A DNA stretch of 64,000 nt, taken from contig DASXGW010000002.1 of NCBI GenBank assembly GCA_036488875.1, positions 1 through 64,000 on the forward strand, read 5' to 3'. The translations under genes and the position numbers were made by a program. This document shows positions 1-9,710 of this stretch, piece after piece; the first letter of the stretch is position 1, and every line of letters starts with the position of its first letter. The stretch is from Candidatus Baltobacteraceae bacterium (lineage in GTDB: Bacteria > Vulcanimicrobiota > Vulcanimicrobiia > Vulcanimicrobiales > Vulcanimicrobiaceae). Under the pieces are notes generated by a model, which was not told the origin of the DNA, searched no databases, and saw nothing but the letters and a program-made list of their open reading frames with translations.

Positions 1-525
1 AACGGCTTCGACAACGTCAAGATCACGCTTGGCGCGTTCACGACTGCCGACGTCGGTACGACGGCGTACATCAAGGTCAGCCAGAACGTGGCAGCCTTGA
101 CGAACCCGAACAACCCGGCGTTCAACTTCCAGTCGGGGGCCTACGAAGGCGACGTCATCCAAGTCGGGATCGAAGCGACGAATACCTCGACCTTGCGTAT
201 CTCGAACGTCAACCTCGCGATCTCGTCCTCCGGAAACCCGTCACTGGGTGCCGAGGACACGATCGGTCAGATCGACAACGCGCTGCAGCGTCTGCTCAAC
301 CAGCAGGCTCAACTCGGTGCGGTGGTCGTGCGCTTGAACATCGACGAGGACAGCGACAACGTTGCAGCCACCAACCTGCAAGCTGCCGAGTCGAACATCC
401 GCGACCTCAACGTCGGTCAGGCGACGACGGAGTTCACGAAGCTGCAGATCCTGGTGCAGGTCGGCACCTCGGTCTTGGCTCAGAGCAACGCCAACGCGCA
501 ATCGGTCCTAACGCTCTTCCGATAA
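1..525 (+). CDS. fliC: Flagellin, C-terminal part (5' end outside window)
   Basis: The reading frame is open from base 1, so 174 codons of the 3' part of a flagellin gene are visible. Flagellin is the exported subunit of the flagellar filament. The last ~90 residues show the conserved C-terminal D0/D1 helix pattern, with the stretch AAESNIRDLNVGQATTEF and the end NAQSVLTLFR. Residues before it (for example GAYEGDVIQVGI) look like the edge of the variable surface domain, where glycans are normally attached. A strong intrinsic terminator follows 24 bases after the stop, and glycosyltransferase genes and flaG-fliD-fliS come next, which fits a filament locus. Confidence in the family is high; the length and N-terminus are unknown. 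Confidence 0.93.
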   Translation, partial: NGFDNVKITLGAFTTADVGTTAYIKVSQNVAALTNPNNPAFNFQSGAYEGDVIQVGIEATNTSTLRISNVNLAISSSGNPSLGAEDTIGQIDNALQRLLNQQAQLGAVVVRLNIDEDSDNVAATNLQAAESNIRDLNVGQATTEFTKLQILVQVGTSVLAQSNANAQSVLTLFR

Positions 526-548
526 GTCCCGGAAGGGTAGGGAGCTCA

Positions 549-583
549 CAGAGCCCGCCGTCTCGGCGGGCTCTGGGTTTTTT
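549..583 (+). terminator. Intrinsic terminator after flagellin
   Basis: A perfect 11-bp stem (CAGAGCCCGCC / GGCGGGCTCTG) with a 5-base loop is followed by GG and six T residues. It lies 24 bases after the flagellin stop and 27 bases before the next gene, so it should separate flagellin transcripts from the glycosyltransferase genes. It is the clearest rho-independent terminator in the window. Confidence 0.92.
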
Positions 584-609
584 ATAGGACTCGACCGAAA
601 ACCGTAAGG

Positions 610-2619
610 ATGCCGATTCACGTCCGCTCGAAGCGGCGCAGCGCGTCCGTTCCGCTCCAGCAGAGCGCGGTTAGATCCAAGCAGGGCGACCTGCCGTTCG
701 GTCTGCCGCGCCCGGCGTCCGATCGCGTGCAGAAACCGCCCGGCATCAGTCTCTGCATGATCGTCAAGAACGAAGAGCGGTTTCTCGAGCAATGCCTTGA
801 GAGCGCCAAGGACGTCGTCGACGAGATGATCGTCGTCGATACCGGCTCTACCGACCGGACCGTTGAGATTGCCAAATCCTACGGCGCGGTTGTGGTCGAA
901 CGCCCCTGGCGCGACGACTTCGCATGGGCGCGCAATCAGGCGTTGGAGCTGGCGACCAAGCGTTGGATTCTCGTGCTCGATGCCGACGAGGAGTTGACCC
1001 CCGAATCGAAACCGGCACTCATGCAGCTCAAGGACGTTCCGGCCGAGCACACCGCGGTATGGGCGCGCATAAACAACAAAGCCGACGACTATCGGGGAAC
1101 GGGCTCGATGTCGCACGCGCTCGTGCGCATCTTTCCCAACGCGCAAGAGATTCGGTACGCGGGCTTGATCCACGAGTTTCCGACGATCGGCGGCGACCGC
1201 AACGGTTTGAAGGCCGTCATTGCGCAGGTGAGCATCGTTCACCACGGATACGTCAAGGAGATCGTGCACCAGCGCGAAAAAGGCGCGCGGAATCTGGCGA
1301 TGGTTCGTGCCGCCGCCGCAGCCGAGCCCGACGACCCATTCCACTGGTTCAATCTCGGCACGACCGCGTTTTTGGTCGAAGACTACGAGATGGCGCGAGA
1401 CGCGTTGGAGAAAATGCGCGCGATGGTCGGCAACGAGCGCCGCGGTTTTATGCCCAACGGTCTCTCGGTGCTGGCCGAAACGTATTGCGACAAACTGGGA
1501 ATGCCCGAAGAAGGCGAACGGGTTGCACGTCACGCGTTGGTGATTACGCCGAATTATGCAAACGCCCACTTTCAGCTGGGCAAAGCATTGGTCGCGCAAG
1601 GAAGGCTCGACGAGGCGCGGGAGGCATATCTCGCCGCGATCGACGACCGAAACCACGCATCGCACCAGTTCGTCTTGGACGATCAGGTCTACATTTGGAA
1701 AGCGCAGAGCGAACTGGGCTCGACGTACGTTCTCGAGAAGAACGACGAGAAAGCGATCAAGTGGTTCGAGAAAGGGTTGAAGAACGCGCCCCAAGCGGAG
1801 CCGCTGCACATCAACCGCGCACGCGCGCTCGAACGATTGGGAAAGTTCGATGAAGCGGAGAAAGGGTACCGCAGCGTCTACGAGCTGCATCGAAGCGACG
1901 ACTCGGGTATCGAGTACGTGAACTTCTTGTTGCGGCGCCAGCGCGAACGTGAGGCGCTCGCCGTCATCGAGGAGTGTTACCCGTCGTGCGTGCCGTCCAA
2001 AGCCGTACCGCTGCTGATGGCGGGTGCCGCCGTCGCAAAGCGTATGGGCTCGGCCGACGACGAACGCTATCTCCTCGAAGCGGCGAGGTTGATGCCCTGG
2101 TCGGCCGAGATCCTCGATCCACTCGAAGCCCTGCTGCACGAGCGCGGGAAAGACTCGGAGATCGCGTCGCTCATCGAGCGCGAGGAGCGCGAGTCGCCGG
2201 TGACGGCGTCCGACTTTGCCCGCCGGGCGCGCAGAGCGATCGCCGCCGGCCGATCCGCCGAAGGTTTGGAGCTCGCGCGCGGAGGCCTCGAAAAGGATCC
2301 CGAACAGCCGCTGTTGCGATACGCGGCCGCCGCCGCGCACGCGCAGCTGGGCGAAGACGACGCCGCGATCGAGATGTTGAACGCGATTGGGGAAGCGCCG
2401 CCGCCGCTGCAGGTTGCCATATTCACCCTAAAGGCAAATCTTTTGCGTACCCGCGGACGCGTCGACGAGGGCATCGACTCCATTCGGCGGGCGCTCGAAA
2501 TCGATCGCGGCAACGAAGACGCGATGCGTGCCGCACTGGAGCTCTCCGCGTGCTGCCTGCGCGAGCAACGCTTTGCCGACGCCGCGGCGATCGCGGACTT
2601 CGCGTTGCAACGGAGCTGA
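610..2619 (+). CDS. Family 2 glycosyltransferase with TPR tail
   Basis: This 669-residue protein has an N-terminal GT-A fold glycosyltransferase domain (about residues 46-270) with the opening SLCMIVKNEERFLEQ, the nucleotide-binding DTGSTD at 77-82 and a DAD metal motif at 124-126. The rest is a long run of TPR-like helical repeats, for example NAHFQLGKALVAQGRLDEA. Enzymes of this SunS-like GT2-TPR architecture often sit beside flagellin genes and glycosylate proteins, with the TPR part holding the acceptor. The start is an ATG with only a weak TAAGG directly before it; a later start would still keep the catalytic domain. It stops 5 bases before the next glycosyltransferase. The sugar donor cannot be read from the sequence. 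Confidence 0.85.
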   Translation: MPIHVRSKRRSASVPLQQSAVRSKQGDLPFGLPRPASDRVQKPPGISLCMIVKNEERFLEQCLESAKDVVDEMIVVDTGSTDRTVEIAKSYGAVVVERPWRDDFAWARNQALELATKRWILVLDADEELTPESKPALMQLKDVPAEHTAVWARINNKADDYRGTGSMSHALVRIFPNAQEIRYAGLIHEFPTIGGDRNGLKAVIAQVSIVHHGYVKEIVHQREKGARNLAMVRAAAAAEPDDPFHWFNLGTTAFLVEDYEMARDALEKMRAMVGNERRGFMPNGLSVLAETYCDKLGMPEEGERVARHALVITPNYANAHFQLGKALVAQGRLDEAREAYLAAIDDRNHASHQFVLDDQVYIWKAQSELGSTYVLEKNDEKAIKWFEKGLKNAPQAEPLHINRARALERLGKFDEAEKGYRSVYELHRSDDSGIEYVNFLLRRQREREALAVIEECYPSCVPSKAVPLLMAGAAVAKRMGSADDERYLLEAARLMPWSAEILDPLEALLHERGKDSEIASLIEREERESPVTASDFARRARRAIAAGRSAEGLELARGGLEKDPEQPLLRYAAAAAHAQLGEDDAAIEMLNAIGEAPPPLQVAIFTLKANLLRTRGRVDEGIDSIRRALEIDRGNEDAMRAALELSACCLREQRFADAAAIADFALQRS

Positions 2620-2624
2620 GCTTT

Positions 2625-5234
2625 TTGGACTACTCGATCGTCATACCGGTTTTCAATAAAGCGTCCCTGACTCGACACTGTTTGCAAACGCTTCGTCCGT
2701 CCCTCGATGGCGCCGGCGAGGGCGAGATCATCGTCGTCGACAACGCTTCGACCGACGAAACGCCGGAAATGCTTGCGGAGTTTCCTTGGATCCGGTTGAT
2801 TCGTAACGAGAAAAATCTCGGCTTCGCCGGCGCCAACAACCAAGCCGCAAGAGAGGCGCGCGGCAAGTATCTCGTGCTGCTCAACAACGATACGCAAGGG
2901 TTGGAGGGATGGCTTGCGGCGATGCTGGAGACGGCGGCGCAGCCGGACGTCGGCATCGTCGGCGCGCGGCTCCTCTATCCGAACGATACCATCCAACACG
3001 CGGGCGTCGTTATCGCGCCGCTGCTGTTTGGCCGCGCGGGATTGGCGCCGTACCATTACGCGTGGAAGGCCGCTGCGAACGCTCCGAACGTCGGCGAGCG
3101 TCACGAGTACCAAATCGTTACCGGCGCGTGCATGGTGACCCCGCGCGAGTTGTACGATCGGGTCGGAGGCTTGGACGAAGTCTATTGGAACGGCTATGAA
3201 GACGTCGATTACTGCCTCAAGGTTCGCGCTGAAGGACTCAAGGTGATCTACGAGCCGAAGGCGACACTGTACCACTTTGAGTCGCAGTCGGGCGTTCAAC
3301 GCTTTCGCAAGGTGTCGTGGAACATTCATACCTTGGCCGAGCGATGGACCGGTGCCGTCGCGTTTGACTCCAACTCGCGCAACGTGGAAAACGGCGAAAT
3401 TCCGGTACTCCAACGCGATGAAAATGCGGCGATGGTTACTCTTCTAACGCCGACGCCGCCCGCGGACCTGATCGTGCATGGGGAGATCGATAAAGAGCTG
3501 CGGCGCGAGCTTGAAGTCTCGCTGCGAGCCTGTCGTTCGCCCATCGCCGCAATCGACTTTTGCGACTCGTCGGAGGCGCTCGCTCGGGCGCGCGACGCAA
3601 TGCAGATACGAGGCGAGCGGTTTTTAGTGCTGATCGACGCACGTTGCCGCTTGACGACCGGGTGGCTTGACGAAATGGTGGCGCAGACCGCCGCCCCGAC
3701 GAACGTTGCAGCGGTCACGAGCGTGCCGGAACTTCCGTATGGCGAAAACGTCGTTACGCTTGCCGCCGACGCCCGCTGCACGCTCCTCTCGCTCAAGCAG
3801 TTCCCGCAACACCTAGAACTGGGCGATTTCGACACTCTGGGCGGCGCGGTGGCCGACCTGCTCTTGCGTTGCGTCGAGTTCGAGAGGGCCACGCGCGGCG
3901 TTACGAAGTCAATCGGTAGTATACCGCCCGGCGCCGAGGACGCTTCCTTTCACGCGGCCGCAGCGCGCGCGCTGACCTCGGTTTTCGACACCGATCCCGG
4001 AGCGATCGAAAGCGTGCTTCGATCTCGCGAGAACGCGGCTGTGCCCCTCGTTTCGATCGTCATGCTCAGCTGGAACGCGCCTGCGTTTACGAAGAAGGCT
4101 CTCGAATCGATTTACAGCCGTACGCGCGAACCGTATGAGGTGGTGATCGTCGACAACGGATCGGGCGCCGAAACGCTGGAGATGCTGCGCGCGATAGACG
4201 ACCCGCACGTGCGGGTCGTCTATAATTCGACCAATCGGGGTTTTTCCGGCGGAAACAACGACGGCATCGTCGCATCGCGCGGCCGGTACGTCGTGTTTCT
4301 CAACAACGACGTGATCGTGACGGAAGGGTGGCTCGATAGCCTAACGGCGCCGTTTCGTCATTCCCCCGGAATCGGCGTCACCGCGCCGCGAAGCAATAAG
4401 GTCGTAGGACACCAACAGCTTGCCGACGCGGTGTATCAGTCTGAAGAAGGCATGATCGCGTTCGCACAGCGGCGACGGGAGCTCAACGAGGAGCGGGGAT
4501 ACTTCGCCGACCGGGCAATAGGCTTGTGCTTGTGCGTGGATCGCCGCGTCCTCGACCAAGTCGGCGGTTTCGACGAGCGCTTCGCACTGGGCAACTTCGA
4601 AGACGACGATTTCTGCATTCGCGTCCGCGCCGCGGGATACGGAATTTTTATCTGCGACGATGCGTTCATTCACCATTTCGGCAGTGCGTCGTTCGCCGCA
4701 AATAACGTCGATTACACCAAGACCATGCACGCAAATTGGACGCGCTTCGCGGAAAAGTGGGGATTTTCAAGGGAGTTTCCGGTCAACGGCTACCACCCGC
4801 GCCGCGCGATCGCTAAGGGATTCGATCGCTCGACGCACTTCGCGCCGCTGCCGGTCGAAGCGGCGAGCGGCGAATCCGATCTGCCTGCGGGCGTGCGAAT
4901 GGTCTTCTGCGCCGAGGTGCACGAAGAGCGCGATTGGGCCAGAACTGCGGAGTTTCTCAAGCGCTTTGCGCGTTCGTTTACCATTGACGACGGCGCAATG
5001 TTGGCAATCGGGGCTTTCGGGTCCGAAAGCGCGGAAACGCTTGCCGCCAGGGTTCGGCGGATTTTTGCGCGGGCCGGCGTCGACCCGGAACGGTCCGGAT
5101 ACGTGGAGATCAGCGATGAAGATCGCGCCGAGCAATGGCGCCGGCGATTCGAGCACGTGCGCGCGATCGACTTGCCGGCGTTGAACGATCGGAGCCCAAG
5201 CGCCTTGAGGCGCTTGGTGAAGGAGTCTTCGTGA
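2625..5234 (+). CDS. Tandem two-domain family 2 glycosyltransferase
   Basis: A TTG start at 2625, preceded by GGAG at 2612-2615, gives 869 residues beginning right at the first GT-A domain (DYSIVIPVFNK). The frame is open much further upstream but that stretch only shadows the previous gene. Domain 1 (about 3-280) has VDNASTD and the NND motif at 87-89. Domain 2 (from about residue 474) repeats the pattern with IVDNGSG and FLNNDV. A poorly conserved linker lies between them. Two catalytic domains in one chain suggest addition of two sugars or of alternating linkages. The stop overlaps the GTG start of the next gene, so the two are translationally coupled. Likely role: flagellin or surface glycan assembly in the cytoplasm. 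Confidence 0.85.
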   Translation: MDYSIVIPVFNKASLTRHCLQTLRPSLDGAGEGEIIVVDNASTDETPEMLAEFPWIRLIRNEKNLGFAGANNQAAREARGKYLVLLNNDTQGLEGWLAAMLETAAQPDVGIVGARLLYPNDTIQHAGVVIAPLLFGRAGLAPYHYAWKAAANAPNVGERHEYQIVTGACMVTPRELYDRVGGLDEVYWNGYEDVDYCLKVRAEGLKVIYEPKATLYHFESQSGVQRFRKVSWNIHTLAERWTGAVAFDSNSRNVENGEIPVLQRDENAAMVTLLTPTPPADLIVHGEIDKELRRELEVSLRACRSPIAAIDFCDSSEALARARDAMQIRGERFLVLIDARCRLTTGWLDEMVAQTAAPTNVAAVTSVPELPYGENVVTLAADARCTLLSLKQFPQHLELGDFDTLGGAVADLLLRCVEFERATRGVTKSIGSIPPGAEDASFHAAAARALTSVFDTDPGAIESVLRSRENAAVPLVSIVMLSWNAPAFTKKALESIYSRTREPYEVVIVDNGSGAETLEMLRAIDDPHVRVVYNSTNRGFSGGNNDGIVASRGRYVVFLNNDVIVTEGWLDSLTAPFRHSPGIGVTAPRSNKVVGHQQLADAVYQSEEGMIAFAQRRRELNEERGYFADRAIGLCLCVDRRVLDQVGGFDERFALGNFEDDDFCIRVRAAGYGIFICDDAFIHHFGSASFAANNVDYTKTMHANWTRFAEKWGFSREFPVNGYHPRRAIAKGFDRSTHFAPLPVEAASGESDLPAGVRMVFCAEVHEERDWARTAEFLKRFARSFTIDDGAMLAIGAFGSESAETLAARVRRIFARAGVDPERSGYVEISDEDRAEQWRRRFEHVRAIDLPALNDRSPSALRRLVKESS

Positions 5235-7219
5235 GGCAGCACGATCGGTTTGCGCAACTCGTGCCGCACATCGACGCCGAGCGGTTTCATCGCGTCGTGC
5301 GTGCGGAACACCTTGCGGCGGCTCGTCTCGACACCGGTTTTTCAGCGCGCATCGACAACTACGGGACGCTCGATCTGGTGTTCGTTGCACGCGACGAAAT
5401 TCAAGTCGTTCCTTTTATCGTCGTTCAGGGCCTGATGCTGTTCTTACGCGAGGCCAGCCCTTTCGTCTGGCCCGTGTGGCTTCCGCCGATGCGCGCGGCG
5501 CTCGTACGCGAGATCGAAGCGGCGGTCGAGCCGTGGCTGCGATCGCTTGCGGTGGCGCGATTCGTCAACGGCGAGGCCGTGAAGTTCTTCGAGTGCACGC
5601 CGGAGTTCCGCGAACTGTTTGCGCGAGTGCGGGCTTTGGGGTTCGTTGGTGCGGCCGCGACGGAGGATGCGATCGTCGCCGTTTCTCCGTACGTCTTCGC
5701 ACAGCGGTTTGCCGCCGATGGGCGCGTCGCGATTGCCGACGTTCGCGGCGCCGGTGGTGCGGCGATTCTCGCGCGCCGGGCGACGGTTCACGTCGACCTC
5801 GGCGATCGATTGCGAAACGAGGACGCTGGGCGCTGGTTCGGGCCGGCGGCGTTCGAGAAGGCGATCGCGGAAGGCCCCTACGAGCTTGCGATCGGCGATC
5901 GCGCGATGCTCCCGAAGGCGAGGGTCACCGTCGCGCTCGAGGACGCGGGGAACGGCGAACGCACGGTCCGCGTCGCGCAACCGATTCCGTTGTCGGTGAT
6001 GGTGAGCTTCGACGTAGGCGACGGCGGCGAGGTACGCCGGTTCGCGGTTGCCGCCCCAGCCGTGACGTTGCGCGAGCATGCCGGCCTTGCGACTCCGGTT
6101 ATCGGCGGTTCGGCGGGGCGTATAGGCATCGTGGTGCGCGATGACTATCTCGGAGTGCCCGACGCCGACGGCGACGCGGCGCTGGCTTTGGCCGATCACC
6201 TCAACGCGCAAGGTTTTAGCGCAAAGGTGGTGGGCGCGAGCCACGTGCGCACGGTCGATTTCGATCTGCTGCACGTGTTTGGTTACCGCTGCGCCGGCTC
6301 TTTGGCTGGAGCGCTGGCGCGGGCGCAAGGGCCGCGCCCGCCGATCGTCATTCAGCCATACCTCGACGACCCGAAGTGCGAAGCGGAGTGGGGGAGCGCC
6401 GTCACCGCCGAGTCGCTGGCAAACGCTGCCGACGAAGCGCTGCGTGCGACCTATGCCGCGGCGATTGCCAATCGCCGGCTCGCGGCGAAAACGGTTCCCG
6501 AGATCGGAACGTCGGCCGCGAACGAGCCGATCGTGCGTAATCTGCTCGCGGCCGCGCGCGGCGGCGTCTTCGCATCGGACGAGGAAGAGCGGCGCGCCCG
6601 CGAGGCCGGCTTCAGCGGAACCGCGAGCATACTTCCGGCCGTCCTCGCCGACGAGCCCGTGGCCGACGAGCGCATCGCCTCACTCGTCGGATTGGACGAG
6701 TTCGTCTTGGTGCACGCGCCGCTCGATGCCCGGTGCAACCAATATGCCCTCGTGCGCGCGTGCGCCCAGCTAGGGTATCGGGTCGTGCTGCTCGGTTCGG
6801 TCACCAATACCGAATATTACGGCGACGTCGTCGCAGCTCTCGACCACGGCGGCGTGTGGCTGCCGCAAGCCGAGCTCTCGCCGGCTGAGATTGCCGCACT
6901 CTACCGGCGCGCCCGGGTCTTCGCCGATGTGTCGTGGACCGCCGCGGGGCTATACCGTCTGACGCGGGCGGCGGCGGCCGGGGCGGCGCTCGTGGTACCG
7001 GCATCGGGGTTCGCCAGAGTCACGTGGCCGGGGCACGCCCAGGCCGTCGATCCGGCTTCGGGGCCCAGCATCGAGAAGGGTCTGCGCACCGCATGGGAGC
7101 GCGCCCGCGAGCTTGGACCGGCCCTGGCCGCCCGGACCCTCGAGAAGTACCGCCCCTTCGACATGCTGGTCCTGACCCTCAACGCCTACCAGAGCGCCGC
7201 TACCTTAGCGCCTTCCTAA
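5231..7219 (+). CDS. Putative GT-B type glycosyltransferase with large N-terminal domain
   Basis: A GTG start at 5231 is preceded by a perfect AGGAG at 5221-5225 and overlaps the stop of the previous gene (GTGA), giving 662 residues. Residues from about 296 onward look like a degenerate GT-B fold: a Rossmann-like start (GRIGIVVRDDYLGVP), LLHVFGYRCAG, and a C-terminal half with FVLVHAPLDARCNQYALVRA and a glycine/alanine-rich donor-side segment. The first ~290 residues match no family I recognise. Position at the end of the glycosyltransferase run beside flagellar genes supports a glycan role; the activity itself is inferred and the catalytic residues are not obvious. Confidence 0.55.
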   Translation: MRQHDRFAQLVPHIDAERFHRVVRAEHLAAARLDTGFSARIDNYGTLDLVFVARDEIQVVPFIVVQGLMLFLREASPFVWPVWLPPMRAALVREIEAAVEPWLRSLAVARFVNGEAVKFFECTPEFRELFARVRALGFVGAAATEDAIVAVSPYVFAQRFAADGRVAIADVRGAGGAAILARRATVHVDLGDRLRNEDAGRWFGPAAFEKAIAEGPYELAIGDRAMLPKARVTVALEDAGNGERTVRVAQPIPLSVMVSFDVGDGGEVRRFAVAAPAVTLREHAGLATPVIGGSAGRIGIVVRDDYLGVPDADGDAALALADHLNAQGFSAKVVGASHVRTVDFDLLHVFGYRCAGSLAGALARAQGPRPPIVIQPYLDDPKCEAEWGSAVTAESLANAADEALRATYAAAIANRRLAAKTVPEIGTSAANEPIVRNLLAAARGGVFASDEEERRAREAGFSGTASILPAVLADEPVADERIASLVGLDEFVLVHAPLDARCNQYALVRACAQLGYRVVLLGSVTNTEYYGDVVAALDHGGVWLPQAELSPAEIAALYRRARVFADVSWTAAGLYRLTRAAAAGAALVVPASGFARVTWPGHAQAVDPASGPSIEKGLRTAWERARELGPALAARTLEKYRPFDMLVLTLNAYQSAATLAPS

Positions 7220-7244
7220 ACTGACTTCCCCCCGCCGCCGAAGA
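7217..7244 (+). promoter_or_regulatory. Possible sigma-28 (FliA) promoter for flaG-fliD-fliS
   Basis: TAAA at 7217-7220 is followed after 16 bases by GCCGAAGA at 7237-7244, close to the flagellar sigma-28 consensus (TAAA, N15, GCCGATAA); the spacer is one base long and the -10 matches 6 of 8. It overlaps the stop codon of the previous gene and lies 34 bases before the flaG start, with a purine-rich leader between. The placement before late filament genes makes it credible, but it is a motif match by eye only. Confidence 0.35.
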
Positions 7245-7278
7245 CTAGAAGGAGCGGAGAGAGGGAGATCGGAGTTAC

Positions 7279-7671
7279 ATGGATGTTTCGACGACCGGCC
7301 AAGCCGTGGCCGCCGTCGTGCCACAGGCGAATGTAGAAACGGTCACGGGTACCGTCGGTACCTCGTCGACGAACGTACACCTCGACGGTGTCGTCACAAA
7401 CGCCTCCGCAAATCAGTCGCACGACAGTACGCAATCCGGCAAAAGCGCGCTCGCTCCGGCGATCGCTAAACTTTTCGCGCTTCCCGGACCGCGCGCGCCG
7501 ATAAGCCTTAACGTTTCGTATCGTATCGAAGGCGATTCCGATACGATCGTTACGGTTTTTAGCGACCCGAAGACGGGTCAAGAGGTCGCGCAGTTTCCCC
7601 CCGACGTGCTGGCTCAGGTCGCTTCGTTTTTCGACCAGCACCGCGGCGCCACGCTCGACAAAAGCGCGTAG
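7279..7671 (+). CDS. flaG: FlaG family flagellar protein
   Basis: A 130-residue protein with an unstructured, Ser/Thr-rich N-terminal half and a C-terminal FlaG-type core: ISLNVSYRIEGDSDTIVTVF, then DPKTGQEVAQFPPDVL, which matches the FlaG hallmark of a two-strand segment followed by a (Q/R)(I/F)P-P motif. FlaG proteins affect filament length or filament-cap function in several genera; the exact mechanism is unsettled. The ATG follows a GGAG-rich leader. It begins the flaG-fliD-fliS unit, 11 bases before fliD, which is the usual order. Confidence 0.85.
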   Translation: MDVSTTGQAVAAVVPQANVETVTGTVGTSSTNVHLDGVVTNASANQSHDSTQSGKSALAPAIAKLFALPGPRAPISLNVSYRIEGDSDTIVTVFSDPKTGQEVAQFPPDVLAQVASFFDQHRGATLDKSA

Positions 7672-7682
7672 GCAGGTAAAGC

Positions 7683-9707
7683 GTGTCGACCAACAGCGTG
7701 CCGGGAACCAACGTCCCGCCAATCAGCTTTCCGGGCATCGTCTCGGGAATCGATTATAATGCGATCATCACTCAGCTGACGAAGTTGTCGTTGGCTCCGA
7801 CGATCAGCCTCAACTCGCAGATCGCGACGCTCAACAACGCCAACACCGAGCTGATCAAAATCAACAATCTCCTCGTCTCGGTTCAAAACTCGCTCCAAAA
7901 TCTCTCCGATCCCAATATCTTTAACTCCTACGACGCGACGTCTTCGAATACGACCGCGTTGACGGCTTCCGGGATCCCCGGCGTCGCCGCCGTTCCGGGC
8001 GTCTACACGATTACTAAGGTACAAACGGCGACGGCATCGAGCGTGGTAAGCAATGCCGCGGCCGGCCACAGCATCACCGATGCGATCGGAGGAACGCCCT
8101 CCGACCAGCTGCCGTTGGCTCAGTCGTACGCGTCGGTTACGCCGAGCAACGGAAACGGCACGCTCGGACAAATCACCGTCGACGGCGTCTCGCTGTCGTA
8201 CAACGTCAACAACCAATCGCTCGATCAAATTCTCAGCAACATTACGTCGGCGGTGCAGGCTAAGGCCGACTCCGGTTTCACCGCGACGCTGGTCGGCGGC
8301 GTCGTGCAGTTCACGTCGACCGATGCGCCGATCTCGATCGGCAGCAGCTCGGATTCGGGCAATCTGCTCGACGTTCTCAAGCTGACCAACGCGCAAGTCA
8401 ACAATGCCCCGGGCGGCGGCTCGATCGTAGGGACGGGCGACGTCGGCGGGATCAATCCCGCCGCTAGTTTCGATACCACCACCGCTGCCGGTTATAAGAC
8501 CGCGGTCACCGGTGGATTTTTTACGCTCAACGGCACGAAGATCACCGTCTCGACCGGCGACAATACCAACGACATCATCAACCGCATCAATTCGGCCGGC
8601 GCTGGTGTCGTGGCAAACTTCGATACGACCACGGGTCAAATCACCCTCACCGCTACCAGTACGGGACCGCAGAGCGTCGTGCTCGGCGCGGCCGGCGATA
8701 CGAGCAACTTCCTCGCGGCAGCGGGGCTGACCGCAGCCTCGGGTGCGAAGGTAAGCGTCGGCACGCAGTCGGAGGTCGACGTCCAAAACTCGAGCGGCGG
8801 CACGCAGAAGTATTTCAGCAACTCCAACGCGGTGACGACGGCAATCCCCGGGATCACGCTGAACCTGCAGACCAGCACGGTGACGCCGTTTACGGTGAGC
8901 GTGTCGCAAGATACCAGCGGACTCGTGGGTGCGGTGCAATCCTTCGTTACGAGCTACAACGCGGCGATTGGCGAGATCAATAACGCGACCGCGGCTCCGG
9001 TTGTCATTCCGGCGGCACCTGGATCCGGCGGCCAGGCGCAATCGATCGGCGGCGGCGTGCTTTTCGGCAACTCCAACGCACAATCGATCGTGCAGCAACT
9101 GACGCAAATCGTCGGCGGCTTTCTTGGGTCGGGCAACTCCTACAACTCGCTTTCGCAAGTGGGCTTAAGCCTGAGCGATACCTTCACCCAGTTAACCGCC
9201 ACGAATAACGGCGAGGGCAACTCGAGCGCCAGTTCCAACTCAACGCAGGGTGTCGGCGGGCAGACGGTGCAGACGACCTCGGCCCCGGGTACCGACGGAA
9301 CGCTGCAACAGCTCGACGTGAGCAAGCTGCTCGCCGCGCTCACGGCAAATCCATCGGCAGTCGGCAGCGTGCTCAACGGAGCCAACGGCCTCACCGCGGT
9401 TCTGGGCTCGTACCTGACGAGCGTGACGGCGACGCCGACACTTCTGAACTCGGGTCCGGTCGGCAGCATACCAACGGTGTCGATCATCCAGAACTTCGAG
9501 AACGCCAATACTGACGCGATCTCGTCGCTACAGCAGCGCGTCTCGTCGATCACCGACAGCACGAATCAACAGGCCGACGCGCTGCGTACCCAGTTCGTCG
9601 CGAGCGAGGCGCTCATCGCGCAGCTGCAGGCCGAACAGCAGCAGCTGGCCGCCGCGTTCGGCTTCAGTGTATCGTCATCGTCGTCGTCTTCGGGATCAAA
9701 GGGGTAG
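7683..9707 (+). CDS. fliD: Flagellar filament cap protein FliD (HAP2)
   Basis: A GTG start gives 674 residues. The N-terminal FliD_N region begins ISFPGIVSGIDYNAIITQL, the typical (G)xxSGID opening. The C-terminal FliD_C region ends in a coiled coil (NFENANTDAISSLQQRV, then QQADALRTQFVASEALIAQL), as expected for the leg helices of the cap. The middle is Ser/Thr/Gly/Asn-rich, the usual variable surface part, and somewhat long compared with typical 450-550 residue FliD proteins. FliD forms the cap at the filament tip, where exported flagellin is folded and inserted. It sits between flaG and fliS, 3 bases before fliS, so it is almost certainly co-transcribed with its export chaperone. Confidence 0.93.
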   Translation: MSTNSVPGTNVPPISFPGIVSGIDYNAIITQLTKLSLAPTISLNSQIATLNNANTELIKINNLLVSVQNSLQNLSDPNIFNSYDATSSNTTALTASGIPGVAAVPGVYTITKVQTATASSVVSNAAAGHSITDAIGGTPSDQLPLAQSYASVTPSNGNGTLGQITVDGVSLSYNVNNQSLDQILSNITSAVQAKADSGFTATLVGGVVQFTSTDAPISIGSSSDSGNLLDVLKLTNAQVNNAPGGGSIVGTGDVGGINPAASFDTTTAAGYKTAVTGGFFTLNGTKITVSTGDNTNDIINRINSAGAGVVANFDTTTGQITLTATSTGPQSVVLGAAGDTSNFLAAAGLTAASGAKVSVGTQSEVDVQNSSGGTQKYFSNSNAVTTAIPGITLNLQTSTVTPFTVSVSQDTSGLVGAVQSFVTSYNAAIGEINNATAAPVVIPAAPGSGGQAQSIGGGVLFGNSNAQSIVQQLTQIVGGFLGSGNSYNSLSQVGLSLSDTFTQLTATNNGEGNSSASSNSTQGVGGQTVQTTSAPGTDGTLQQLDVSKLLAALTANPSAVGSVLNGANGLTAVLGSYLTSVTATPTLLNSGPVGSIPTVSIIQNFENANTDAISSLQQRVSSITDSTNQQADALRTQFVASEALIAQLQAEQQQLAAAFGFSVSSSSSSSGSKG

Positions 9708-9710
9708 CGT

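Noticed and set aside
508-2340. A 610-codon open frame antisense to the glycosyltransferase-TPR gene
   Set aside because: It is a by-product of GC-biased codon use: the translation is Arg/Val-rich without domains, and the plus strand carries clear GT2 and TPR motifs.
7614-9158. A 514-codon frame antisense to fliD
   Set aside because: Low-complexity Arg/Asp-rich translation; fliD on the other strand is certain.
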